Source: a virus
DNA: 38,688 bases
Direction: 5' to 3' (one strand)
IMG/VR virus record: IMGVR_UViG_3300048136_000153
Span: 1-38,688 of that record
The notes below the pieces were generated by a model. That model made no database searches and was not told where the DNA came from. It worked only from the letters and a program-made list of their open reading frames with translations. The first letter of the stretch is position 1. Each line of letters opens with the position of its first letter. Shown here in pieces: positions 32,484 to 38,688 of the stretch. A program made the translations under genes and the position numbers.

Positions 32484-34036
32484 CTGCTTGCCACCTCTCG
32501 GACGTCAATATCAAGGCCGGTGATGCGCCATGTGTCTGAGGCGCTTTGACTTTCAAAACGTAGGGCCAGGTATCGACCGGACGCCCTAACATCTATTTTA
32601 TGGTCCGACTCTATATTGTATGTTGATTTACTCTGCCACGCCACGCCCTGCTGCGGGGCGTCAGAAACGCCGACACTGATATCTATTGAGCCGGAGCCCT
32701 CAATCTGCGGCATGATGCACATGATCTGCTTGATCGTGTTTGTCGCGCTGCCGGTAATTGTATCCAGGTCGATCTTCGATGCCTCAACAAAGCAATCTAT
32801 CGCTGACCCCGCAAAACCGTTAGTGGCGTTGTGCTGCGTGATTTTGCTGTTGGCGTAGTCTGCTCCGAAGACTTTAATATTGTTGCTGTTAGTCGATGCG
32901 GAAGAGCTCGACCAATAGTCTGTGCTTGCCGCCCAGGTTCCAGGGCTGACATCCCAACCGCCGCTAGTGTCCATATTATCGGCAATAGCCAAAGCACGAA
33001 CGCCAGGGAGGTCAATAAATGTAAAAGCATTCTGCGCCCAGTTGTATACAAGCGCCTTGTTTGCTGATTGAGAATCGGCGGCATCATCATCGGCGTAGCA
33101 AATCCAAACCTCGCTGCGATCAGGTACTGTTTGGCAGAACACGCTTCGAGTATCTGCAACCTGGTTAAAGAAACGACGGCGGACCCGTTTGTCGACAATC
33201 GACTGCTTGGTGTTGCCATCGTGCACATAGATGTCGTTTTGACCTACGACCAGGTGCCGGCCAAAGAAGCTGGCTACCGCTCCGCGGTTTATGATCCCGT
33301 CGTCCTCAAATATCTCTCTAAACGCAAAGACCAGCGGGGCGCCAATAAATGACATGGCAAAGACACCGCGCTCAGCGTAAATAATGTTGCTGCCGTTCAG
33401 TGCCAACTGATCAATCAACTGCCCGTTTTTGCCTGACAGGGTCGTCTCACCTGACAGGTTGGTTGTGCTGGTAATGTCGTAACTGCCTGGCACGCTCGTT
33501 GGGTCGTACTCGTCAGACCAGCGGACAGTGTACGGGTATTTGCTGCTGCCAATTTCGTAGCCCGACATAACCAAGAAGCTGTTAAATGGCTTCACGCAAT
33601 TGGTTATCAGTTGGCTTGGCCAGTTTGGCAAATCAGCAAACCGTGACCCAGACGGGAGCATGTACTGCGGCACGTCTGATCCGTTATTCATCAACAAAGC
33701 CGTACCAATCTGAACGCCTTGCCATCGTGGCGAGTTTGAGTAGTTGGTCGCGTCAGACGTCTTTGTTACGTTGGTGACCGCGGCGCCATTGTACCGGTAC
33801 AGCTTGTTCAGCGATCCGATAATTAAGGTGTTATTGCCAGAGTACAACCACCCCTGGACGTGTGTAGGTTGAAACCCCAGGTCTTCACGAACCCGGTAGC
33901 CCATAGCTTTTCCCAGTTTACCGTCCTCGATGACAACGTTGTTACCATCGGGGAACTGGGTAAGCTCTAGGTCATACGGCGCCTGGTCGGTGACAATACC
34001 GCCGGAGCCTATGTTTCTTAGTGGTATAAAAGCCAC
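32480..34036 (-). CDS. Tail nozzle / gp10-like DNA-stabilisation protein
   Basis: 518 residues from GTG 34036 with AGGG upstream. It shows the repeated beta-blades of the P22 gp10-like nozzle group. Near the start come FIPLRNIGSGGIVTDQAPYDL and FPDGNNVVIEDGKLGKA; then VQGWLYSGNNTLIIGSLNKLYRYN, KPFNSFLVMSGYE, TVRWSD, and NDIYVHDGN. Nozzle proteins form a beta-propeller below the adaptor and hold packaged DNA. The last 160 residues look like a jelly-roll (SIDISVGVSDA). The neighbours (adaptor elsewhere, fibre next) are compatible. Confidence 0.8.
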   Translation of the reverse strand: MAFIPLRNIGSGGIVTDQAPYDLELTQFPDGNNVVIEDGKLGKAMGYRVREDLGFQPTHVQGWLYSGNNTLIIGSLNKLYRYNGAAVTNVTKTSDATNYSNSPRWQGVQIGTALLMNNGSDVPQYMLPSGSRFADLPNWPSQLITNCVKPFNSFLVMSGYEIGSSKYPYTVRWSDEYDPTSVPGSYDITSTTNLSGETTLSGKNGQLIDQLALNGSNIIYAERGVFAMSFIGAPLVFAFREIFEDDGIINRGAVASFFGRHLVVGQNDIYVHDGNTKQSIVDKRVRRRFFNQVADTRSVFCQTVPDRSEVWICYADDDAADSQSANKALVYNWAQNAFTFIDLPGVRALAIADNMDTSGGWDVSPGTWAASTDYWSSSSASTNSNNIKVFGADYANSKITQHNATNGFAGSAIDCFVEASKIDLDTITGSATNTIKQIMCIMPQIEGSGSIDISVGVSDAPQQGVAWQSKSTYNIESDHKIDVRASGRYLALRFESQSASDTWRITGLDIDVREVASR

Positions 34037-34037
34037 A

Positions 34038-35159
34038 TTAATGCCCTATAGCGATAAATCTAAAGTTTAAAGCGTCGTTACAACCGTTAGTGATTCTGAA
34101 TGTCGTGGTCGTTGGAGCAATCGTGCCGAGTCCGTAGTTATCGCCTCGACTTAGCGCAGTGTCTTCACTATTGACCACGACACTAAAGCAAGCGTTTGGA
34201 AAAGTGTTAGGGAAAGACACGCTTACGTTTGCACTGTTCCCGCTTATGAAAACACGACCCCATTGAATCATTAATCCATTAGGCAACTTAGCCCATCCGT
34301 TTGCCGATAAGCTCTGCGTAAAATCACTGTCTTGTACAAGAACAGATGCATGGAGCCCATCAATTGTGTCTGCATCTAAACCCGAACCATCGCCATCGAC
34401 CGTCTTTATTTTTGTCAGAACGTCGTTAGCTGTGTATGCAGACGCGTTAAGTTTGTTGTCCAGAGCAGCCTGCAGCCCTGTAACGTTACCGATTGCGTGG
34501 AGGTGGCTGTTATCAGACACCGCAGCTGTTAGCGTCACGTCACCAGAACCATCAATCGAAACGTTACCTGACAAGTCGCCGGCGAGGGTGATTGTCCGCG
34601 CACTGCTCCACTGACTGGAAGACACCGCGTTTGCGCCCGATGCCAGCTTTCCATCCAGGGCAGCCTGGAGACCGTCGACGTTTGCAATGACGTGGTCATG
34701 GCTGTCATCCGCTACGGTGGCCGCGATAGTGATACCCGCTGACCCGTCAAAGTTTGCCGTTCCAGTTACGTCGCCTGAGAGTGCGATAGCTACCGCGCTT
34801 GCTAGAGAGCCCGCTGTTCCAGACACGTTCCCTGTAACGTTACCTGTTAGGTTGCCTGTGACGTTGCCTGTGACGTCACCCGTCAATGCTGCGGTCACCG
34901 TGCCGGCTGTAAAGTTGCCGGAGCCGTCACGCTTAACAATCGTGGACGCAGTGTTTGCGTCGGTCGCAGCCGCCACATCTACCACAGTGGTGTTCAGCTC
35001 GGTGTGCGTCTTAGTCATCGCCCCGGTAATGTTGGGGAACGTTGTCTTTACAGCTAACTTGATTAACCGGATATGGTTGTCGCCGTCGCTGACGTTGTCG
35101 GAGCTGGTTGGGTTAGTGGCAACCAGGTCATTGATGTGCGTTGCTGATTCGAGTGCCAT
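34038..35159 (-). CDS. Tail fibre with gp53-like C-terminal domain
   Basis: 373 residues from ATG 35159, overlapping the holin stop. The N-terminal 45 residues (ATHINDLVATNPTSSDNVSDG) are of the type that attaches fibres to the tail. Repeats follow: VTGNVTGNLTGNV, then two copies of VADDSHDHV / VSDNSHLHA with GLQAALDGKL / GLQAALDNKL (about 155-240), a beta-helix/coil shaft. The C-terminal 90 residues (LPNGLMIQWGRVFIS, VSFPNTFPNACFSVVV, FRFIAIGH) match the gp53-like receptor-binding domain of phage fibres. A receptor-binding fibre, separate from the two larger fibres. Confidence 0.85.
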   Translation of the reverse strand: MALESATHINDLVATNPTSSDNVSDGDNHIRLIKLAVKTTFPNITGAMTKTHTELNTTVVDVAAATDANTASTIVKRDGSGNFTAGTVTAALTGDVTGNVTGNLTGNVTGNVSGTAGSLASAVAIALSGDVTGTANFDGSAGITIAATVADDSHDHVIANVDGLQAALDGKLASGANAVSSSQWSSARTITLAGDLSGNVSIDGSGDVTLTAAVSDNSHLHAIGNVTGLQAALDNKLNASAYTANDVLTKIKTVDGDGSGLDADTIDGLHASVLVQDSDFTQSLSANGWAKLPNGLMIQWGRVFISGNSANVSVSFPNTFPNACFSVVVNSEDTALSRGDNYGLGTIAPTTTTFRITNGCNDALNFRFIAIGH

Positions 35160-35530
35160 TACTTTTTGCCTCGCGAGTTCATAATCCCGATCGTGCTTCG
35201 CACGCCAAAGCTGGCGGCCACGATTACGGACAGTGTGTATTGATACCAGGACGGCATACCCTCTAACGCCTCAAAGCCTCTCTCGACATACGCAACAGCG
35301 TCGGGGTGGAAGCAGGCAATCAATGGGATACTGAATAAAACGGTTAGCCACTCGTCTTTCCACGACTGGCCGCTGTTCTGCGCCATGACACGTTCCCAGT
35401 CGGCAACCGACTCGGCGCTCTTAATAATGACAGTCGCCTCGGCCTCTGCCTTGGCCTTGCTCTTAGCAACCCGGCCCTCGACCCAAGTGCCCAAGATAGA
35501 AGCGACTGGACCTATTAGCGTTTGCAGCAT
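35159..35530 (-). CDS. Holin, three-transmembrane family
   Basis: 123 residues from ATG 35530, which overlaps the previous stop (TAATG). Hydrophobic segments occur at about 3-16 (LIGPVASILGTWV), 65-80 (LTVLFSIPLIACF) and 95-110 (YTLSVIVAASFGV), with a charged amphipathic helix (AKSKAKAEAEATVI) between. This is the arrangement of the 3TM holin family (GP_holin_3TM). It would pierce the inner membrane to release the endolysin coded at 35769-36185. Confidence 0.85.
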   Translation of the reverse strand: MLQTLIGPVASILGTWVEGRVAKSKAKAEAEATVIIKSAESVADWERVMAQNSGQSWKDEWLTVLFSIPLIACFHPDAVAYVERGFEALEGMPSWYQYTLSVIVAASFGVRSTIGIMNSRGKK

Positions 35531-35772
35531 TACTGCCCCCAACCTTTAACGTATGCACCAACAGCCAGGAGCGATAAAAGGCCGATGGTTACTGTCTTGG
35601 TAATTGTGGTGGTGACTGCTCGTCGAGCCTCTCGCCAGGCGTCCAGCAGCTCGCGCATTTCACGTATGTCGTGTATCGCCTCCTCGTCATGGAGTCCAAC
35701 CTCGCGCAGCGCCTCTTCAGCTCCACGTTTTGCTGCCTTCTGGATCAAGAGCTCTATCTCAGCCTCATTCAT
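35530..35772 (-). CDS. DUF6127-like membrane protein of the lysis cluster
   Basis: 80 residues from ATG 35772 with AGGTGG upstream; an in-frame GTG at 35781 is possible. The pattern AKRGAEEALREVGLHDEEA, then DIREMRELLDAWREARRAV, then a C-terminal hydrophobic helix (VTIGLLSLLAVGAYV) matches DUF6127 phage proteins. It overlaps the endolysin stop (ATGA) and the holin start, so it is made with them. It may help or restrain the holin, or be a spanin-like partner; this is not proven. Confidence 0.75.
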   Translation of the reverse strand: MNEAEIELLIQKAAKRGAEEALREVGLHDEEAIHDIREMRELLDAWREARRAVTTTITKTVTIGLLSLLAVGAYVKGWGQ

Positions 35773-36185
35773 TCCATCCACCTGTTAATTAAGTCATCAA
35801 CGCGGTTCGGTGTTTGCTCATACCACCGCGAGTCCCGCATCTGTTTAGTTACCTCTACATCGTCGCCAGCCTCTGCAGCTGCCAGCATCTTCTTGAACTG
35901 CATCAACCCGTGCATGCCGAGCTGAAACGCCATAGACGCTAAAACGATTTGCTTGTTCGCGGACAGGTTGTTCCAGAACGGAATCCGGTCGTTAAGGTCA
36001 GACGTCACACGCTCGATGTCGTTACCTAGTAAGTACATCGCCTCGTCGTGTGATATGCCTACGTCTTCCAGGTTGCGGCCAACGCCCACCGTCAGCTTGT
36101 CGGCTGTGCAGTGGTAGGGTTTTAGCCTCAACCCTTCGTGCTCAATGAGCACGTCTCGTAGCTTTTTTACAATATTAGGTTCCAT
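35769..36185 (-). CDS. Endolysin, T4-type lysozyme (GH24)
   Basis: 138 residues from ATG 36185. HEGLRLKPYHCTADKLTVGVGRNL at residues 16-39 (shown in parts) aligns with T4 lysozyme: catalytic Glu17 and Thr32, and Cys26 in the place of T4 Asp20. The C-terminal helices (LASMAFQLGMHGLMQFKK and W-x5-PNRVDDLINRW) are those of the family. It cleaves the peptidoglycan glycan strand. There is no signal peptide, so it needs the holin. The Cys for Asp change occurs naturally in related lysozymes and is tolerated in T4 lysozyme. Confidence 0.95.
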   Translation of the reverse strand: MEPNIVKKLRDVLIEHEGLRLKPYHCTADKLTVGVGRNLEDVGISHDEAMYLLGNDIERVTSDLNDRIPFWNNLSANKQIVLASMAFQLGMHGLMQFKKMLAAAEAGDDVEVTKQMRDSRWYEQTPNRVDDLINRWME

Positions 36186-36221
36186 ATTCTACCAGTGGTT
36201 GTATATGTCCATACAAATAAA

Positions 36222-36692
36222 TCAACCGCCTTTGAAAGTACTGGCCACCGCAATCGTCAACCCAACAATGGGCACCATGCCAGTGATCACCAGCGCCCCG
36301 ATCATGAACTGGTCCTTGATCTTCTGCCTGCGATACAGCTCGGCATTTCGCTGCTTCTTGATCTGCTCGCGGATTTCTCTGAACTCAGCAAGCCCTTCGT
36401 TCCCCCAGGTATACCTAATCAGCTTGACCACCTCGGCGTTTTGGAACTGGATCTGCTTCCTCGCCGCCAGGATCTCCAAGCTCTCGGCCTGGACACTTTT
36501 ACCGGAAACAACCCTCTTGAAGGGCGCCGTCTTTTTCGACCGAGCCTCTGCAGCGGAAAAATCTGATGCATGGGAGTACCACTGCGCGATTTGGCCCATC
36601 GTGTCCTCTACGCTCCTGCCCATTTCAACGGCCTTTTTTACCGTAGAAAACGCGGCGGAGGCAGCGGCTGCAGCTGTCAGAGGGTCAACCAT
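36222..36692 (-). CDS. Conserved phage protein with C-terminal membrane helix
   Basis: 156 residues from ATG 36692 (GGTAAGA upstream). An Ala-rich N-terminus (DPLTAAAAASAAFSTVKKAV) precedes charged helices (AESLEILAARKQIQFQNAE, EFREIREQIKKQRNAELYRR). A hydrophobic C-terminus follows (FMIGALVITGMVPIVGLTIAVAS, about 129-151). Similar proteins with this layout (VDP-type start, one C-terminal helix) occur near fibre and lysis genes in marine podoviruses and myoviruses; their role is unknown. It directly precedes the lysis cluster and may take part in it. Confidence 0.7.
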   Translation of the reverse strand: MVDPLTAAAAASAAFSTVKKAVEMGRSVEDTMGQIAQWYSHASDFSAAEARSKKTAPFKRVVSGKSVQAESLEILAARKQIQFQNAEVVKLIRYTWGNEGLAEFREIREQIKKQRNAELYRRQKIKDQFMIGALVITGMVPIVGLTIAVASTFKGG

Positions 36693-36698
36693 TTAGTC

Positions 36699-36992
36699 TT
36701 ACCAGGGTTTGCCTGTGAGCGTTGCAGGTGTCTGTTGCTCAGCAATGTTGGCAGTCAGCCCAGCCTCGATAGCAGCCTGGTCAACGTCCGCCTGTACCCA
36801 GCCGAGGACAACATCCTCAGTCAGTGAGTCGTAGGCAATGAAGTCGTCGGCGTCGGCGTCAGGCTCAAAGCCACACGTGCCGTATGCCGATGTAGAGTAT
36901 TCCCCGCTTACCTCTTCCACGCGCCAATGAGCCACAGTGATACCCCCTGTGGTTGCATCGCGCTCCATTTCACTGATTGTCCATGTAGCCAT
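36699..36992 (-). CDS. DUF7936 family protein
   Basis: 97 residues from ATG 36992 with a strong AGGAG upstream. It has the complete family layout: W-x-ISEMERD, GGITVAHWRV, SAYGTCGFEPD, FIAYDSLTEDVVLGWV, and a C-terminal LTGKPW. It lies 18 bases after the large fibre gene, while a longer DUF7936-like protein (1170-1820) lies just upstream of the same fibre. A fibre/chaperone-like partnership is an inference. Confidence 0.8.
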   Translation of the reverse strand: MATWTISEMERDATTGGITVAHWRVEEVSGEYSTSAYGTCGFEPDADADDFIAYDSLTEDVVLGWVQADVDQAAIEAGLTANIAEQQTPATLTGKPW

Positions 36993-37010
36993 TAGTTTTC
37001 TCCTAAAAAA

Positions 37011-38688
37011 TTAAGCAAATGATACATATGATGAGTGGTACTCAAACTGAATCATGCCACCCGTGAAGAAGTTAGGATTGCTTCCAGCCCCTACAACATT
37101 AATTGTTGCTGTAGCTGTACCAGATCCACTCACAGTAACAGTTGGTGCTGTTCCGCTAGTATGGCTCTCTCGCTCTGTAACAGTCCAATTACCACTAGAG
37201 TTAGTGCAGTAGTAATATTTTCTTACCATTCCGTTATGGTTCACTGCCGTAAACGAAACATAAGTTACCAAGCCGTTTGATCCCCCAGTTATGGTAAACG
37301 TCCGACCGTTTCCAGAATTGTATATCTCGCCTTGATTGGATATTACTCTGGCACCAATTTGAGCGCCTGTTGAAATTCTAGCTTTTGCTCTTGCGTCTGG
37401 TGCGCTAGTGGTTCCCACCAAGAGATTGCCTACTGTATCCAGCCTCATCTTCTCAGAGCCGTTACGCTTCCAGATGTGGTTGTTCACTCCAGCACCGGCA
37501 GGGGCATAAACGATATTGTTACTTGAGTCGAATGTCAGGATGTCACGACTTGTTCCGCCGCTATCCTTAAATTTCAAATTACTACCGTTTGACAGGTATG
37601 TGTTGCCTGACAGGTAAAGGTCTCTCCAACGAATAGTTCCTGAAGAAGTAGTGCCTAAGTCAACCGATGCGTCGTTACCTGCACCAACGCTGTCCGTAGG
37701 AACAAAAGCACTTGCGGCATCTAAAGGTCTAACACCTTGAGTTGTTGATGCAAAGTACGCGTCTCCACCACGACTACCAATACTACCGACTGTGGTGCCG
37801 CCCTTTTTAAATCGGATAATTTCGCCATCAGTAGTGAGACGATTGAGATTTAAGACGGTTCCATTCTTGGCGGCTTTTATTTCTCCATCGCCATTAATGT
37901 TAATACCACCGCCAGTGGTGTTGTCACTTACGTTTGTGTCAGTGGTTCCCACCAAGAGATTGCCGCTTGCATCAATGCGCATGGCTTCTGTAACAGTGCC
38001 TCCATTTGCACTCGTAGCAAACTGTAAATCGCCACCGCCTTGAGTTCCTGCGGCCTGAGAAAGAATGTAAGAGGCCACTCTTGCTCCGGGAGTGCTTTGG
38101 TCGTTACAGAAAAACTCAAACTTTCCAATATCTTGACCAGCAGAAAACGTACCGTCTGAATTAGTAATTCTTATCGTAGGCGTTCCGCCAAATTCTGATA
38201 CATCAAGTAAAGTTTGTGGACTGCTAGTACCAATACCGACGTTGCCGCCCGGTATAATAGACATTGCTGTTACGTTGGCATTAGAGTTAACAGCATCACT
38301 TGATACGTTAAAATCAAGCGCCATTCCGTTTCCAAAATAAGTACCACTTGACGCCCTGTATGTTGACCTGCCTCTTATTTTTGCACCGACGCCAGTGCCG
38401 CCAGCAGTTAAATCGTTTTGATAAAACTGAACGACACCAAGCTCTTGATCAAGACTTAAAGCTGTATCTCTAGTGTCTAATTTAAGAATACAGTTTGTGC
38501 CGCCGGACAAATGAAGCAACTCATCTGGACTGCTAGTACCAATACCCAAAGATTCCGCAGACGCATCCCAGAAGAACTTCGCAGTTGTCCCCGTATCCTC
38601 ATACAGCGACACACCGCCGTTTTCATCTACGTTCAATGCAGGTTTGGATCTACGATATAAAGTTACGCCCTCACCAGCATCAGATGTG
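37011..38688 (-). CDS. Large tail fibre protein, C-terminal part (5' end at 1170 through the circular junction)
   Basis: From the junction codon at 38549 to the stop at 37011 there are 512 residues; an internal Met at 38636 is not the real start. The region repeats NVGIGTSSPQTLLDV and SLGIGTSSPDELLHL, and GNLLVGTTDTN and GNLLVGTTSAP, each flanked by beta-type segments (GTTVGSIGSRGG, RDLYLSGNTYLSNGSNL). This is the common modular architecture of marine phage fibres. The C-terminal 90 residues (GLVTYVSFTAVNHNGMVRK, TVTVSGSGTATATINVVGAG) appear to form a beta sandwich and may be the receptor-facing tip. No S74 peptidase is recognised. Confidence 0.8.
   Translation of the reverse strand, partial: TSDAGEGVTLYRRSKPALNVDENGGVSLYEDTGTTAKFFWDASAESLGIGTSSPDELLHLSGGTNCILKLDTRDTALSLDQELGVVQFYQNDLTAGGTGVGAKIRGRSTYRASSGTYFGNGMALDFNVSSDAVNSNANVTAMSIIPGGNVGIGTSSPQTLLDVSEFGGTPTIRITNSDGTFSAGQDIGKFEFFCNDQSTPGARVASYILSQAAGTQGGGDLQFATSANGGTVTEAMRIDASGNLLVGTTDTNVSDNTTGGGININGDGEIKAAKNGTVLNLNRLTTDGEIIRFKKGGTTVGSIGSRGGDAYFASTTQGVRPLDAASAFVPTDSVGAGNDASVDLGTTSSGTIRWRDLYLSGNTYLSNGSNLKFKDSGGTSRDILTFDSSNNIVYAPAGAGVNNHIWKRNGSEKMRLDTVGNLLVGTTSAPDARAKARISTGAQIGARVISNQGEIYNSGNGRTFTITGGSNGLVTYVSFTAVNHNGMVRKYYYCTNSSGNWTVTERESHTSGTAPTVTVSGSGTATATINVVGAGSNPNFFTGGMIQFEYHSSYVSFA
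37407..37430. repeat. 24-bp exact repeat in the fibre gene (other copy 37941-37964)
   Basis: Bases 37407-37430 and 37941-37964 are identical and code for the GNLLVGTT module. A second, 21-bp exact pair lies at 38217-38237 and 38526-38546 (GIGTSSP module). Identity at DNA level, beyond what the protein requires, suggests recent duplication or recombination between fibre modules. Confidence 0.9.
38550..38688. repeat. Terminal direct repeat, right copy (same as 1-139)
   Basis: See the left copy; one silent mismatch at 38562. The end region reads on into base 140 in frame if the genome is closed. Confidence 0.85.

Noticed and set aside
1-38688. Diversity-generating retroelement, integrase or transposase
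   Set aside because: No reverse transcriptase, tyrosine or serine recombinase, or transposase motif was found on either strand; the fibre repeats are exact and not adenine-mutated.

Overview
The window is a near-complete genome of a tailed bacteriophage (Caudoviricetes). Podovirus morphology is inferred from a P22/SU10-like head-tail gene set, several ejection-type internal proteins and a gp10-like nozzle, with no tape measure, tail tube or sheath gene. Bases 1-139 recur at 38550-38688 with one silent difference. Joining them fuses two open partial frames into one 902-codon tail-fibre gene, so the molecule is most simply a circular (or circularly permuted) genome of about 38,549 bp. No host gene, tRNA, integrase, transposase, reverse transcriptase or CRISPR array was seen. 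The host cannot be named; the fibre repeats (GIGTSSP, GNLLVGTT) and several small proteins resemble those of marine phages of Gram-negative bacteria.

Layout. (1) Late block, minus strand, from TerS at 12858 downwards: TerS, TerL, portal, two small proteins, scaffold, major capsid protein (terminator behind it), small protein, SU10-type adaptor, Ala/Ser-rich fibre with a LamG-like domain, DUF7936-like protein and the large fibre. It continues through the circular junction from 38549 down: a second DUF7936 protein, a membrane protein, the lysis cluster (endolysin, DUF6127, holin), another fibre, the gp10-like nozzle, a Gln/Asn-rich protein, internal/ejection proteins (one with an HExxH zincin motif) and two very basic mini-proteins ending at 23714. 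It reads as one unit of about 27 kb with many ATGA/TAATG couplings. (2) Left early block, minus strand, 17816 to 13486: Cro/YdaS-like regulator, prim-pol/helicase, HNH protein and five small unknown genes, closed by a strong terminator at 13417-13453. (3) Right early block, plus strand, 17938 to 23639: DUF2800 (Cas4-like nuclease), Enc34-type SSB, a terminator, family A DNA polymerase, DUF1289, VRR-NUC, SNF2-like helicase and DUF3310.

Control and replication. A palindrome CAAC-N5-GTTG occurs at 12908, 14806, 17862 and 17906, each inside a predicted promoter region: ahead of TerS (late), ahead of the small-gene cluster, and twice in the divergent early intergenic region beside the Cro-like gene. 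It is the best candidate operator of that regulator. The 558-nt gene-free stretch 12859-13416 carries many CACAGG repeats in both orientations, three perfect tandem CACAGGCT copies and an AT-rich tract; it looks like an iteron-type replication origin. The polymerase has Leu at the position equivalent to E. coli Pol I Phe762, a residue linked to temperate or slower viral lifestyles, yet no integrase or CI-like repressor is present.
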